Shown: positions 1-10,024 of the stretch, in pieces
Layout of the letters: every line of letters starts with the position of its first letter
Position numbering within the stretch: the stretch's first letter is position 1
NCBI RefSeq assembly: GCF_022346605.1
Contig: NZ_JAKRNT010000001.1
Coordinates: 434,001 to 498,000 of the forward strand
Reading direction: 5' to 3'
Length of the DNA: 64,000 nucleotides
Source: Sporosarcina sp. ACRSL
GTDB lineage: Bacteria > Bacillota > Bacilli > Bacillales_A > Planococcaceae
Program-made: the position numbers and the translations under genes
Notes under the pieces: generated by a model
Databases searched by the model: none
Seen by the model: only the letters and a program-made list of their open reading frames with translations
Told to the model about the DNA's origin: nothing

Positions 1-1031
1 TCAATGTACGGGACATGCTCACAGGCGACGAAATGGACATCAGCGCCTCCGTAGTCGTCAACGCAACTGGACCTTGGGTGGATGAAATACGCGCAAAAGA
101 TGAATTGTCAAACGACAAACGTTTACGGTTGACGAAAGGTACCCATATTGTAATCGACCAGGCAATTTTCCCTTTACGCCAAGCTGTTTATTTTGATTCA
201 CCGGACGGCAGAATGATTTTCGCAATTCCAAGGGGCAATAAAGCCTATATTGGAACGACTGATACATTTTACGATGGCGATCTGACGAACCCGATTGCGA
301 CTGAGGCGGATATTTCTTATCTCCTAGAAGCCCTTCACTATATGTTCCCTTCTGTAAAAGCCGGACGCAATGATATCGAATCAACTTGGGCAGGCGTCCG
401 TCCGCTAATTTACGAAGAAGGAAAAGACGCTTCCGAAATTTCACGTAAGGATGAAATTTGGGGATCTGGCACAGGATTGATTACAATTGCGGGCGGTAAA
501 TTGACCGGCTATCGAAAAATGGCGGAAACGGTTGTAGATCAAGTCGTTCAACGATTTCCAACTACATCATTCGGCCCGTGCATAACAGAGCATCTTCCAT
601 TGTCGGGCGGAGACTTTGAAAGCGAAGAACAGTTTGCTGCTTTCCTTAACAGCAAATCGAACGAAGCCGAATTATACGGACTGACAAAGGAAGAGGGACT
701 GAAGCTTGCTTCCTTGTACGGGACGAATGTCGATCACGTCTTTACCTATGTGAGTGCTGTTTCAACAGATACTACAGAGCTGCCAGCTGTTTGGAAAGCG
801 GAAGTACTCTATGCGATTCATCACGAAATGGCAATGACACCATCGGACTTCTTCATTCGCAGGAAAGGTGATCTCTTTTTCAATATGATCTATGCAAAAC
901 TTTACAAAGAGGCAGTGACGGATTATATTGGCGCGATTCTTTCCTATTCAGCGAAGATGAAAGAGCGTTATCTTTCCCAATTGGAGCAACAGATAAAAGA
1001 AGCTGAAGGAAAGGTTGGTGAGCGTGTTTGA
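1..1031 (+). CDS. glpD: Aerobic glycerol-3-phosphate dehydrogenase, C-terminal part (left end outside window)
   Basis: This FAD-dependent membrane-associated enzyme oxidises glycerol 3-phosphate to dihydroxyacetone phosphate and passes electrons to the quinone pool. The frame is open from base 3, so the N-terminal FAD-binding Rossmann segment lies outside the window. Visible family features are the NATGPWVD segment near the start, the TKGTHIVID and GTTDTFYDGD segments, the STWAGVRPL motif, the GGKLTGYRKMAE segment, and the C-terminal helical domain with MAMTPSDFFIRR. The stop codon overlaps the TTG start of the next gene by 4 bases (TTGA), so the two are probably translated together. The left boundary is the window edge, not a gene start. 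Confidence 0.93.
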   Translation, partial: NVRDMLTGDEMDISASVVVNATGPWVDEIRAKDELSNDKRLRLTKGTHIVIDQAIFPLRQAVYFDSPDGRMIFAIPRGNKAYIGTTDTFYDGDLTNPIATEADISYLLEALHYMFPSVKAGRNDIESTWAGVRPLIYEEGKDASEISRKDEIWGSGTGLITIAGGKLTGYRKMAETVVDQVVQRFPTTSFGPCITEHLPLSGGDFESEEQFAAFLNSKSNEAELYGLTKEEGLKLASLYGTNVDHVFTYVSAVSTDTTELPAVWKAEVLYAIHHEMAMTPSDFFIRRKGDLFFNMIYAKLYKEAVTDYIGAILSYSAKMKERYLSQLEQQIKEAEGKVGERV

Positions 1032-1942
1032 ATGAAAAGACGATAAAGATGTCCGACGGTTTTTCCATCCATACTGTTTTTACAAGGCCTTCTGATCGAC
1101 CGCTAGCACATATCCATCTGCTGCATGGCATGGCAGAGCACATTGGACGGTATAAAGAGTTTATGGCATATCTCGCAGATGAAGGCTTTGCCGTTTCCGC
1201 ACATGATCATCGCGGCCACGGTCAGACCGCAACATTGAATGGAAAATTGGGTCATTTCGGCGATTCGACAGGCTTCGATCGTATCGTTGAAGACGCCCAT
1301 GAAATCATCGGCTTTTATCGGAATGAATTTCAAACACCAAAATTGATCCTTTTCGGACATAGCATGGGGTCATTTGTTGCGAGGAGATACGCGCAAAGAT
1401 ACGGAAATGATCTTTACAAACTGATTTGTTCGGGCACTGCCGGCGACCCTGGACTCAGCCGGGTCGGCGGACAAGCAATAGCTTACCTGAAAGGCAAGGC
1501 AACAAAATTTGATGAACCCGATTATTTTATAAATAAATTGGTGTTCGGTGCATTCAATAAAACAGTAAGCGAACCGAGAACCCCTTTCGACTGGCTGACG
1601 AAAGACAAAGAGACGGTAGAGAGATATATAAATGACCCATTATGTGGTTTCGTTCCGACAACCCGTTTTTTCATCGATCTGTTTGACGGGTTAGCAAAAA
1701 TCAATGACCGTGAAAAAATACGGGAAATTCCAAGCGGATTGCCAATCCTACTCCTATCTGGATTGGATGACCCTGTTGGTCTGAAAGGAAAAGGGGTTTG
1801 GCAGGCTGCTGAGCAATTTACCGATGTCGGAATAACAAATATAACGGTGATGCTCTATGAAGGCGGTCGCCATGAAATGTTGAACGAAGTGAATCGGAAA
1901 CAAGTATTTAATTTCATTACAGATTGGATAATAGAAGAATGA
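1028..1942 (+). CDS. Alpha/beta hydrolase, monoacylglycerol lipase / lysophospholipase type
   Basis: A 304-residue serine hydrolase of the Hydrolase_4 (PldB-like) group, expected to cleave acyl glycerols or lysophospholipids. The N-terminal [10 protein letters not shown] and DHRGHGQT segments are typical of this group. The nucleophile elbow is GHSMGS, the acid residue is in LSGLDDPVG, and the histidine is in YEGGRHEML. There is no signal peptide, so the enzyme is probably cytoplasmic. The start is TTG, overlapping the glpD stop. Its own stop overlaps the miaA ATG (ATGA). The pairing with glpD suggests, by inference, that glycerol released from lipids feeds glycerol 3-phosphate oxidation. The real substrate cannot be read from the sequence. 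Confidence 0.85.
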   Translation: MNEKTIKMSDGFSIHTVFTRPSDRPLAHIHLLHGMAEHIGRYKEFMAYLADEGFAVSAHDHRGHGQTATLNGKLGHFGDSTGFDRIVEDAHEIIGFYRNEFQTPKLILFGHSMGSFVARRYAQRYGNDLYKLICSGTAGDPGLSRVGGQAIAYLKGKATKFDEPDYFINKLVFGAFNKTVSEPRTPFDWLTKDKETVERYINDPLCGFVPTTRFFIDLFDGLAKINDREKIREIPSGLPILLLSGLDDPVGLKGKGVWQAAEQFTDVGITNITVMLYEGGRHEMLNEVNRKQVFNFITDWIIEE

Positions 1943-2889
1943 AACAAACAAATAAAGTCATCGCAATTGTCGGACCGACTGCATCCGGCAAAACGTCGCT
2001 TAGCATCGAACTCGCCAAAAGGCTCGATGGAGAAATTATCAATGGGGACGCGATGCAAGTATATAAAGAATTAAATATCGGCACTGCAAAAATTACAGAC
2101 GATGAAAAAGAAGGGATTCCCCATCATCTATTTGACATAAAGGAACCTACTGAATCTTTTTCGGTAGCAGAATACCAGTCGGCTGTAAGAAGCTGTATAG
2201 AAGATATACGGAGTCGGGACAAGCAACCGATTATCGTTGGCGGCACTGGATTGTATATCCAGTCAGTCCTCTTCGATTTCAGGTTTACAGAAGAGGCGGG
2301 GGATGAAAAGATCAGAGCCGAATTGGAAAAAGAACTGGAATTGGAAGGCGGCGCAGAGCGTCTATACAATCGTTTGCAAAAGATAGATCCTGTAAGTGCT
2401 GAAAAAATCCATCCGAATAACCATCGTCGGCTAGTACGTGCGCTTGAAATCATCGAAGTGACAGGTAAAACGAAAAACGAGCATGAGCAAGGAGCGGGTG
2501 AAGAACCTTTATATGATCATCTAATTGTTGGCCTGACCTTGGATCGGGAACTGCTCTATGAGCGAATCAATCAACGGGTGGATCAAATGATGAATGATGG
2601 TTTATTGGAGGAAGCGAGAGGATTATGGAACAAGGGCGTCCGCAATGTCCAATCGGTCCAAGCTATCGGTTATAAGGAGCTCTATGAGCATTTTGAAGGT
2701 CTCATCACGTTAGACGAAGCAGTCGACTTGATCAAAAAAAACACACGGCATTACGCAAAACGTCAAATGACATACTTCCGGAACAAAGTTAACATCTCTT
2801 GGTTTGATGCGCTTTTAAATAAAGAAAAGATTGTGGATGGAATTTTATCGATTTTGAAGGGTTTTGAAGAAGCGAAATCGAATAAGTAA
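1939..2889 (+). CDS. miaA: tRNA dimethylallyltransferase
   Basis: MiaA transfers a dimethylallyl group to A37 of tRNAs that read UNN codons, the first step toward i6A/ms2i6A. The 316-residue protein has the P-loop GPTASGKT near residue 12, the [16 protein letters not shown] segment, the GGTGLYIQ motif, and the C-terminal Q(A)IGYKE and KRQMTYFRN segments of the tRNA-binding domain. A longer reading from a TTG at 1924 exists, but the ATG at 1939 overlaps the upstream stop as ATGA and gives the usual family length. hfq follows after 40 bases, an arrangement also found in other Bacillales. Confidence 0.95.
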   Translation: MKQTNKVIAIVGPTASGKTSLSIELAKRLDGEIINGDAMQVYKELNIGTAKITDDEKEGIPHHLFDIKEPTESFSVAEYQSAVRSCIEDIRSRDKQPIIVGGTGLYIQSVLFDFRFTEEAGDEKIRAELEKELELEGGAERLYNRLQKIDPVSAEKIHPNNHRRLVRALEIIEVTGKTKNEHEQGAGEEPLYDHLIVGLTLDRELLYERINQRVDQMMNDGLLEEARGLWNKGVRNVQSVQAIGYKELYEHFEGLITLDEAVDLIKKNTRHYAKRQMTYFRNKVNISWFDALLNKEKIVDGILSILKGFEEAKSNK

Positions 2890-2929
2890 TTAGCAAGAGA
2901 AATATAGAAGCAATTGGAGGCTGGGGTGT

Positions 2930-3154
2930 ATGGCGCAAGGTAATATGCAAGAAACTTTTTTGAACTCATTACGGAAAAATAATACGTTCGTCACTGTTTT
3001 CCTATTGAATGGGTTTCAACTGAAAGGTCTTATCAAATCATACGATAATTACACCGTTCTATTAGAATCGGACGGCAAGCAACAACTGATTTATAAACAC
3101 GCAATTTCGACGTATGTGCCAGCGAAACCGGTAGTGTTAAAGGAAGAGGAATAA
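2930..3154 (+). CDS. hfq: RNA chaperone Hfq
   Basis: A 74-residue Sm-like protein that forms hexamers and binds small RNAs and A-rich RNA. The Sm1 stretch [16 protein letters not shown] and the Sm2 signature [10 protein letters not shown], which contains the key YKHA/I residues, are complete. The short acidic tail (VVLKEEE) is typical of Gram-positive Hfq, which lacks the long C-terminal extension of enteric bacteria. A strong ribosome-binding site (GGAGG) precedes the ATG. The gene lies downstream of miaA and ends in a clear intrinsic terminator. Confidence 0.96.
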   Translation: MAQGNMQETFLNSLRKNNTFVTVFLLNGFQLKGLIKSYDNYTVLLESDGKQQLIYKHAISTYVPAKPVVLKEEE

Positions 3155-3173
3155 CAATCATATGTACCAACAG

Positions 3174-3206
3174 AGGAACAGGCTCATCATGCCTGTTCCT
3201 TTTTTT
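3174..3206 (+). terminator. Intrinsic terminator of the glpD-lipase-miaA-hfq unit
   Basis: Perfect 10-bp stem (AGGAACAGGC / GCCTGTTCCT) with a 7-base loop, followed by seven T residues. It sits 20 bases after the hfq stop. Confidence 0.92.
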
Positions 3207-3209
3207 AAG

Positions 3210-3815
3210 TCATCGTGACCATTTATCATTGCGAGGAAGTGCCCATCGATAATGATAAGAAAGAATACGAAGGCTTGCGACTATTACGAGCAAACCATAT
3301 AACATCCAATCATAGGCGTGAAAACCGTTACCGACAAAAAATCCAGCGCCAGCCGCCCAAATGGCATAAATATCTTCTTTGAATATAAGGGGGCGTCTGC
3401 CAGCGAGTATATCCCTGATAACCCCACCGCCTGCACCTGTCAATACTGCTGCAACCATTACTGTAAAAAGTGACATATTCATATCGACTGCAAGCATTGC
3501 CCCTTGAATGGCAAACGCAGCCAAACCAATTGCATCGAAATAGGTCCCCCACCGATTCCAATGGGAAATGATCGATTTAGAAAAAAAGAAAACGAATGTA
3601 ATTAAGATCGAAGCGACGATGAAAAGGAAATGCTGATTCCACAATACGGAAGCCGGAATTCCAAGAAGAATATTCCGAACTGCCCCTCCACCGAATGCCG
3701 TGACCATACCTAATATATACACACCGAAAATATCATATTCTTCATCCTGCGCAACGAGAGCTCCCGAAATGGCAAAAGCCGCAGTACCGATAAAACTGAA
3801 AACATCCCAAGCCAA
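3210..3815 (-). CDS. TRIC-type (trimeric intracellular cation channel) membrane protein, UPF0126/YvgT family
   Basis: A 201-residue integral membrane protein with about seven hydrophobic segments in two repeated halves. Each half carries the glycine-rich signature of the family: GGGAVRNILLG near residue 43 and GGGVIRDILAGRRP near residue 130. These are the UPF0126/TRIC motifs; bacterial homologues act as cation, mainly K+, channels. Translation starts at TTG with a GGAGGA site upstream on the minus strand. It converges on hfq and shares the terminator region. The transported ion here is not known. Confidence 0.85.
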   Translation of the reverse strand: MAWDVFSFIGTAAFAISGALVAQDEEYDIFGVYILGMVTAFGGGAVRNILLGIPASVLWNQHFLFIVASILITFVFFFSKSIISHWNRWGTYFDAIGLAAFAIQGAMLAVDMNMSLFTVMVAAVLTGAGGGVIRDILAGRRPLIFKEDIYAIWAAGAGFFVGNGFHAYDWMLYGLLVIVASLRILSYHYRWALPRNDKWSR

Positions 3816-3990
3816 TTAAGATCCTCCTCGTTAAAATATGTAATTTCCACTTCATTGCACAGAAATGGTTAAGATATCATATTGCATATTGTATATGAAA
3901 ACAGTATCTTCGCCAATGCAGACCATTTTTCATTGACCTATTTCATCAGACTGATAAGATATACTAGTGACTATTTGTAGGAATGAGGAA

Positions 3991-5262
3991 ATGGAAATGA
4001 AGATAAATGAATTTGCTTCCGAAATCGAAAGAAATGCGGAGGCAACTGAACAAAAACTGATCCCTTATTTTAAAGAAGTGGAAAAGACGGCTTTTTTTAA
4101 TCAAAGAAAAGTGCTCGCTGCCTTCCGTAAAAACATGGTGAGCGATTTTCATCTGACCGGATCAACTGGATATGGTTATGATGACAGTGGTAGGGATGTA
4201 CTCGAACAAGTATACGCGGACACTTTTGGAGCGGAAGCCTGTCTCGTTCGAAATCAGATCATTTCTGGCACACATGCTATTTCACTAAGTTTGTTCGGCG
4301 TACTAAGACCGGGGGATGAACTTCTTTATATAACGGGTAAACCTTACGATACACTCGAATTGATTGTTTCCGGAAACGGTGAGGATACTGGGTCACTCAT
4401 TGATTATGGAATCACATATAAACATGTCGATCTAAAGGAAGACGGTTCTGTTCATTTCGATGAAGTAAACAGAAATATCCATAGCAAGACGAAAATGGTC
4501 GGCATCCAGAGATCGAAAGGTTATTCGGATCGTCCATCCTTCCATATTAAAGAGATCGAAGAGATGGTCCGATTTGTCAAATCGATTAACCCCGACATTA
4601 TCGTTTTCGTCGATAATTGCTATGGCGAATTCGTTGAAACACAAGAGCCGGTTGAAGTCGGAGCAGATCTGATGGCAGGATCCCTTATCAAGAATCCGGG
4701 TGGGGGACTTGCAAGAACTGGCGGGTATATCGCGGGTCGTGCAGATCTTGTGAAAAAATGTGCATACCGGATGACTTCACCAGGAATTGGTGCGGAAGCA
4801 GGTGCATCTCTTGATACACTTTTAGAAATGTACCAAGGATTCTTTATTGCCCCGCATGTCGTCAGTCAAGCGGTAAAAGGCGCTTTATTTACGGCTGGTT
4901 TCCTTGACAGCTTCGGATTCGATACGACTCCGCATTATTCGGCTTCGCGTACAGATTTGATACAGTCTGTCAATTTCACCAATGCTGATCAAATGATCGC
5001 TTTTTGCAAAACAATCCAGGAAAATTCCCCGATCAATGCGCACTATGCACCTGAACCATCGTATATGCCAGGTTATTCTGACGATGTCATCATGGCAGCA
5101 GGTACATTCATACAAGGCTCTAGCATTGAACTTACAGCCGATGGACCCATCCGCCCGCCGTATACGGCTTATGTTCAAGGGGGCTTGACATACGAACACG
5201 TCAAGTCAGCTGTTATGTCATCGATGGACAAGCTATTGAAACAAGACATGATGAATAAATGA
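3991..5262 (+). CDS. ynbB: PLP-dependent methionine gamma-lyase-like protein (aluminium-resistance / YnbB family)
   Basis: A cystathionine/methionine gamma-lyase superfamily protein of about 423 residues. Supporting segments are STGYGYDDSGRD near the N terminus, GTHAISLSLFGVLRPGD, FVDNCYGEFVE, and the PLP-lysine region SLIKNPGGGLARTGGY. The biochemical role of YnbB proteins is not settled; the family name comes from an aluminium-resistance report. A GTG at 3967 and ATGs at 3991 and 3997 are in frame; the GAGG at 3985-3988 fits 3997 slightly better. In B. subtilis ynbB is followed by glnR-glnA; here it is followed by a repeat array and lexA. Confidence 0.85.
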   Translation: MEMKINEFASEIERNAEATEQKLIPYFKEVEKTAFFNQRKVLAAFRKNMVSDFHLTGSTGYGYDDSGRDVLEQVYADTFGAEACLVRNQIISGTHAISLSLFGVLRPGDELLYITGKPYDTLELIVSGNGEDTGSLIDYGITYKHVDLKEDGSVHFDEVNRNIHSKTKMVGIQRSKGYSDRPSFHIKEIEEMVRFVKSINPDIIVFVDNCYGEFVETQEPVEVGADLMAGSLIKNPGGGLARTGGYIAGRADLVKKCAYRMTSPGIGAEAGASLDTLLEMYQGFFIAPHVVSQAVKGALFTAGFLDSFGFDTTPHYSASRTDLIQSVNFTNADQMIAFCKTIQENSPINAHYAPEPSYMPGYSDDVIMAAGTFIQGSSIELTADGPIRPPYTAYVQGGLTYEHVKSAVMSSMDKLLKQDMMNK

Positions 5263-5278
5263 AATGAAAAGAGGATGG

Positions 5279-5321
5279 GGCTGTCCAGAAAGATTAGTTT
5301 TCACTCACTTTCTGGACAGCC
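5279..5321 (+). terminator. Long inverted repeat after ynbB, probable terminator without a T-run
   Basis: A perfect 14-bp stem (GGCTGTCCAGAAAG / CTTTCTGGACAGCC) separated by 15 bases, 17 bases after the ynbB stop. No run of T follows, so function as an intrinsic terminator is uncertain. Its arms resemble those of the lexA terminator at 5546-5593 and of the psuG terminator. Confidence 0.6.
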
Positions 5322-5340
5322 TCGATCCATTAGTTAGTAT

Positions 5341-5540
5341 GAGTAATCATAAAACCCGATAAGTGATCATAAAAGCCGATAAGTGATCATAAAAGCCGAC
5401 ATGTGATCATAAATCCCGCTAAGTGATCATAAAACTAGGCAAGTGATCATAAATCGCGCTAAGTGATCATAAATCCCGCCAAGTGATCATAAAACCCCGC
5501 AAGTGCTAATAAACCTCCACATGTGATCAAAAAATACCAC
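5341..5540. repeat. Ten tandem 20-bp units with a TGATCA palindrome
   Basis: Ten head-to-tail units of exactly 20 bases. The 13-base core AAGTGATCATAAA is almost constant in units 2-8 and is followed by a 7-base variable part such as AGCCGAT, TCCCGCT or ACTAGGC. The first and the last two units are degraded (for example TAATCA, TGCTAA), as is usual at array edges. The period is not a multiple of three and no start or ribosome-binding site is present, so it is not coding. The array lies between two hairpins and between the convergent genes ynbB and lexA. A helical spacing near two turns would place all palindromes on one face of the DNA. Function unknown. Confidence 0.9.
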
Positions 5541-5545
5541 CCTAT

Positions 5546-5593
5546 AATAAAAAGACTGCCAGGAAAGTCGATTCATCGACTTTCCAGACAGTC
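5546..5593 (-). terminator. Intrinsic terminator of lexA
   Basis: Read on the minus strand, a stem with arms near GACTGT.TGGAAAGTCGA and TCGACTTTCC.GGCAGTC closes on a 4-base loop and is followed by TTTTTATTA. It lies just beyond the lexA stop. Confidence 0.85.
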
Positions 5594-5609
5594 CCATTCT
5601 CTTTGATCA

Positions 5610-6230
5610 TTAATGAATTTGACGATAGACGCCGACGACTTTTCCAAGGATGGAAACTGAATTAACGATGATCGGTTCCATCGATTCATTTTCAGGCTGC
5701 AAACGGAAATAATCTTTTTCTTTGAAGAAGCGTTTCACCGTCGCCTCGTCCTCTTCCGTCATAGCAACTACAATTTCTCCATTATTCGCTGTATGCTGCT
5801 GTTTGACAACGACATAATCTCCATTTAGAATCCCAGCCTCTATCATACTATCTCCAACAATTTCAAGCATGAATAGTTTATCGTCCGTTGTACCATACGT
5901 ATCTGGCAACGGAAAGTATTCTTCAATGTTCTCAATTGCAGTGATCGGCAAGCCGGCGGTAACCTTCCCAACAAGCGGAACATGGACCACTCCCGATTTA
6001 AGGGCCGTTAGACCTTCTGGATCCAATACCTCAATCGCTCTCGGTTTTGTCGGGTCTCTGCGGATATATCCTTTACTTTCCAGTCTGGCTAGGTGACCAT
6101 GCACCGTTGAGCTTGATGCAAGTCCGACAGCTTCCCCGATTTCACGAACGGAAGGCGGATACCCTTTTAGTTTTACTTCATCTTTAATGAACGTAAGAAT
6201 ATCCTGCTGTCTCTTTGAGATTTTTTTCAT
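5610..6230 (-). CDS. lexA: SOS-response repressor LexA
   Basis: A 206-residue repressor/autoprotease that switches off DNA-damage genes until RecA filaments stimulate its self-cleavage. The N-terminal winged helix ([29 protein letters not shown]) binds DNA. The cleavage site is the Ala-Gly of VTAGLP. The catalytic serine is in GDSMIEAGI and the lysine is in EATVKRFF. The minus-strand ATG at 6228-6230 follows a strong GGAGGGG site; an upstream in-frame extension is not needed. It is divergent from yneA, and putative LexA boxes fill the shared control region. Confidence 0.96.
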   Translation of the reverse strand: MKKISKRQQDILTFIKDEVKLKGYPPSVREIGEAVGLASSSTVHGHLARLESKGYIRRDPTKPRAIEVLDPEGLTALKSGVVHVPLVGKVTAGLPITAIENIEEYFPLPDTYGTTDDKLFMLEIVGDSMIEAGILNGDYVVVKQQHTANNGEIVVAMTEEDEATVKRFFKEKDYFRLQPENESMEPIIVNSVSILGKVVGVYRQIH

Positions 6231-6273
6231 CTTTCCACCCCTCCAATTAATAGGTTCATTGATTTGCAATTTA

Positions 6274-6287
6274 CGAACGCATGTCCA
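6274..6287. promoter_or_regulatory. Putative LexA box in the lexA leader
   Basis: CGAACGCATGTCCA matches 12 of 14 positions of the Bacillus consensus CGAACRNRYGTTYC. It lies between the lexA promoter and the lexA start. Confidence 0.6.
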
Positions 6288-6311
6288 CAACCTCAATTAT
6301 TACTTACCAAG

Positions 6312-6340
6312 AGTATAACAGGTGTTCGGGCAATTGGCAA
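6312..6340 (-). promoter_or_regulatory. lexA promoter with an embedded LexA box
   Basis: On the minus strand TTGCCA (6335-6340) and TATACT (6312-6317) are separated by exactly 17 bases. The box CGAACACCTGTTAT (6315-6328) overlaps the spacer and the -10, matching 11 of 14 consensus positions. This position would allow LexA to repress its own gene. Confidence 0.7.
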
Positions 6341-6359
6341 ACAAAGGTTCGAGAATTTG

Positions 6360-6416
6360 TTGACTTCTCAAAATACCTATCCTATAATGGGAACAAGTAT
6401 TCCGAACAAACATTCT
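6360..6416 (+). promoter_or_regulatory. yneA-yneB promoter with two LexA boxes over the start site
   Basis: TTGACT (6360-6365) and a perfect TATAAT (6383-6388) are 17 bases apart, a strong sigma-A promoter. Two adjacent putative LexA boxes, GGAACAAGTATTCC (6390-6403) and CGAACAAACATTCT (6403-6416), each match 12 of 14 consensus positions and cover the expected transcription start. The layout fits tight repression that is released on DNA damage. Confidence 0.8.
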
Positions 6417-6431
6417 AGGAGGGGTTTTATT

Positions 6432-7435
<1,004 letters not shown>

Positions 7436-7510
7436 GTATACCTTCAAAGTATGCTTTTTAATGAAATCCACTATATGTTTTTATGTGGAGAATACAACTG
7501 GAGGAATTCG

Positions 7511-7744
7511 ATGTTATCAAAAGATAAAATTAAACGAATCAACGAACTGTCGAAAAAATCAAAAACGATCGGCTTGTCAATTGAAGAAGCAAAAGAACAG
7601 ACAAAGCTGCGTAAAGAATACTTGGAATCATTCCGGTCATCCATGCGCGACACAATCGAAAATGTCAAAGTCATCGACCCACAAGGCAACGACGTCACCC
7701 CAGAAAAAGTAAAAGACGCGCGTAATAAAAAGTTCCTGAATTGA
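7511..7744 (+). CDS. ynzC: DUF896 small protein YnzC
   Basis: A 77-residue, highly charged, mostly helical protein of the DUF896/YnzC family. The core IKRINELSKKSKTIGL, followed by EEAKEQTKLRKEYLESFR, is the family signature; the C-terminal part VIDPQGNDVTPEKVKDAR is also conserved. The function is unknown; the B. subtilis homologue belongs to the SOS operon with yneA and yneB. Here it is separated from yneB by a terminator and has its own ribosome-binding site (GGAGG before the ATG). Upstream in-frame codons reach back to 7412, but the ribosome-binding site fixes 7511 as the start. Confidence 0.9.
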   Translation: MLSKDKIKRINELSKKSKTIGLSIEEAKEQTKLRKEYLESFRSSMRDTIENVKVIDPQGNDVTPEKVKDARNKKFLN

Positions 7745-7772
7745 CCAACCGAACATAGGATGGATTGTATTT

Positions 7773-7800
7773 CATCTATAGATTGACTACACTATAGATG
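7773..7800. promoter_or_regulatory. Perfect 9-bp inverted repeat upstream of tkt
   Basis: CATCTATAG and CTATAGATG are perfect complements with a 10-base spacer that contains TTGACT. The repeat lies 47 bases before the tkt ATG, in the promoter region. It could be an operator; no known regulator consensus is recognised. Confidence 0.6.
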
Positions 7801-7847
7801 GTATAACAATTGCAACTATAAGATAAGCATGGGAAAGGATGTTCTGA

Positions 7848-9857
7848 ATGACCGAAAAGATTGACCAATTAGCAATAAACACAATTAGGACGTTATCCAT
7901 CGACGCGATTGAGAAAGCGAATTCCGGCCACCCGGGATTACCGATGGGAGCTGCTCCGATGGCTTATACTCTCTGGACGAAGCATATGCATCACAACCCT
8001 TCGAATCCAAATTGGTTTAACCGCGACCGTTTTGTTTTATCAGCAGGTCACGGTTCCATGCTGTTATATAGCCTGCTTCACTTGAGCGGATATGGACTCC
8101 CGATGGAGGAGTTGAAAAACTTCAGACAATGGGGGTCGAAAACTCCTGGTCATCCGGAATATGGACATACCGTAGGGGTTGAAGCAACAACTGGTCCACT
8201 TGGACAGGGAATCGGTATGGCGGTAGGAATGGCTATGGCCGAAAAGCATTTGGCTGCAATTTATAACCGTCCAGGTTTCGATATTGTAGATCACTATACG
8301 TACGCACTCTGCGGAGACGGCGACCTTATGGAAGGTGTGGCAGCAGAAGCGATTTCCCTTGCAGGCCATCTGCAATTGGACAAATTGATTGTCCTATATG
8401 ATAGTAATGACATTTCATTGGACGGAGAATTAGATATGTCATTTACGGAAAACATCCGTAAACGATTCGAATCATACGGCTGGAACTATATCCGTGTTGA
8501 AGACGGCAATAATGTCGAACTAATTTCTAAAGCGATTGAAGAGGCGAAAGGCAATTCAGGCGGTCCTACTATGATCGAAGTGAAGACTGTTATCGGATAT
8601 GGCTCACCGAATAAATCCGGTAAAGCAGACGTCCATGGTGCGCCTCTTGGCGAAGATGAAATGAAGCTTACGAAAGAATACTACAAGTGGACGTATGAAG
8701 AAGATTTCTGCGTTCCTGAAGGCGTCTATGAGACATTCAAAGAGGCTACCGATGAATTGGGTGTTCAGAAGGAACAACAGTGGAATGAACTGTTCGCTCA
8801 ATACGAAAGTGAGCATGCCGATTTAGCTACTCAATTGAAAGCAGCTATTAAAGGTGACATGCCTGAAGGGCTTCTAGAAGCACTTCCAACGTATGAAGCA
8901 GGCTCCTCCCATGCAACACGTTCCGCATCAGGAGAAGCAATCAATGCCATTGCAAAAGTGTTACCTTCTTTCTTTGGAGGAAGCGCAGACCTTGCAGGTT
9001 CTAATAAGACAACAATCAAAGGTGCAGGTGATTTCCTACCAGGCGATTACAAAGGTCGTAATATTTGGTTTGGTGTACGTGAATTTGCGATGGGGGCAGC
9101 CTTGAACGGAATGGCGCTCCACGGTGGACTGCATGTATTCGGCGGAACATTCTTCGTGTTCAGCGATTATGTGAGACCAGCAATCCGATTGTCTGCACTT
9201 ATGGGTATGCCTGTCACGTACGTATTTACACATGACAGTGTAGCGGTCGGTGAAGACGGCCCAACACATGAACCGGTTGAACATTTATCATCTCTTCGTT
9301 CAATGCCTGGATTGACTGTCATCCGTCCAGCAGATGGCAACGAAACATCAGCTGCTTGGAATATCGCGGTCTCCTCGAAGAATCGACCGACAGTGCTAGT
9401 GCTTTCCCGTCAAAATTTACAAGTGTTGCCGAAATCCGGTGAACTTGCGATGGATGGCGTAAAACGCGGTGCCTATGTAATTTCTCCAGCAAACAAGGAT
9501 GTGGCTGACGGAATTCTTATTGCGACAGGTTCCGAAGTAAATCTTGCAGTTGCAGCGCAAGCGAAACTCCAAGAACAAGGAATTGATGTGTCCGTCGTGT
9601 CCATGCCTTCATGGGACTTGTTCGAGCAACAAGATGAGCAATATAAAGAAAGTATACTGCCAAAAGCAGTTAAAAAACGCCTATCTATTGAAATGGGCGC
9701 ATCCCTCGGCTGGCATAAATATGTCGGAGACGAAGGCGGCGTCATGTCAATTGACACGTTCGGTGCAAGTGCACCAGGCGAAAGAGTCATTGCAGAATAT
9801 GGCTTCACAGAAGAAAATGTAGTTCGAGAAATGAAAACGATCCTCGGTCGTAACTAA
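7848..9857 (+). CDS. tkt: Transketolase
   Basis: A full-length 669-residue thiamine-diphosphate enzyme of the non-oxidative pentose-phosphate pathway, moving two-carbon units between sugar phosphates. Visible segments are the N-terminal [15 protein letters not shown], the ThDP/metal motif [13 protein letters not shown] followed by the N of [30 protein letters not shown] in the Pyr domain with the catalytic glutamate, and [19 protein letters not shown]. The ATG follows a GGAAAGGATG site. It is monocistronic, ending in a strong terminator. A 9-bp inverted repeat lies upstream. Confidence 0.97.
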   Translation: MTEKIDQLAINTIRTLSIDAIEKANSGHPGLPMGAAPMAYTLWTKHMHHNPSNPNWFNRDRFVLSAGHGSMLLYSLLHLSGYGLPMEELKNFRQWGSKTPGHPEYGHTVGVEATTGPLGQGIGMAVGMAMAEKHLAAIYNRPGFDIVDHYTYALCGDGDLMEGVAAEAISLAGHLQLDKLIVLYDSNDISLDGELDMSFTENIRKRFESYGWNYIRVEDGNNVELISKAIEEAKGNSGGPTMIEVKTVIGYGSPNKSGKADVHGAPLGEDEMKLTKEYYKWTYEEDFCVPEGVYETFKEATDELGVQKEQQWNELFAQYESEHADLATQLKAAIKGDMPEGLLEALPTYEAGSSHATRSASGEAINAIAKVLPSFFGGSADLAGSNKTTIKGAGDFLPGDYKGRNIWFGVREFAMGAALNGMALHGGLHVFGGTFFVFSDYVRPAIRLSALMGMPVTYVFTHDSVAVGEDGPTHEPVEHLSSLRSMPGLTVIRPADGNETSAAWNIAVSSKNRPTVLVLSRQNLQVLPKSGELAMDGVKRGAYVISPANKDVADGILIATGSEVNLAVAAQAKLQEQGIDVSVVSMPSWDLFEQQDEQYKESILPKAVKKRLSIEMGASLGWHKYVGDEGGVMSIDTFGASAPGERVIAEYGFTEENVVREMKTILGRN

Positions 9858-9860
9858 TGG

Positions 9861-9907
9861 ATGCCGCTTCGGAATAGGTAATGCACTTTTTCCGAAGCGG
9901 CATTTTT
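9861..9907 (+). terminator. Intrinsic terminator of tkt
   Basis: A 13-bp stem ATGCCGCTTCGGA / TCCGAAGCGGCAT followed by TTTTT. Confidence 0.92.
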
Positions 9908-10024
9908 CAACGACTATTTAACTTACTATTGGAAAACTTTCGACAACAATAGTGTCTTTCTTTACCGTGTTTTGACAAACTTTTTACTTTGGTTAGGTTA
10001 GACTATGTAAAAGGAGGGATGGTC

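Noticed and set aside
5341-5540. Could the repeat array be a CRISPR array?
   Set aside because: Units are 20 bases, core plus a 7-base variable part, with no spacers of 26-40 bases and no cas genes nearby.
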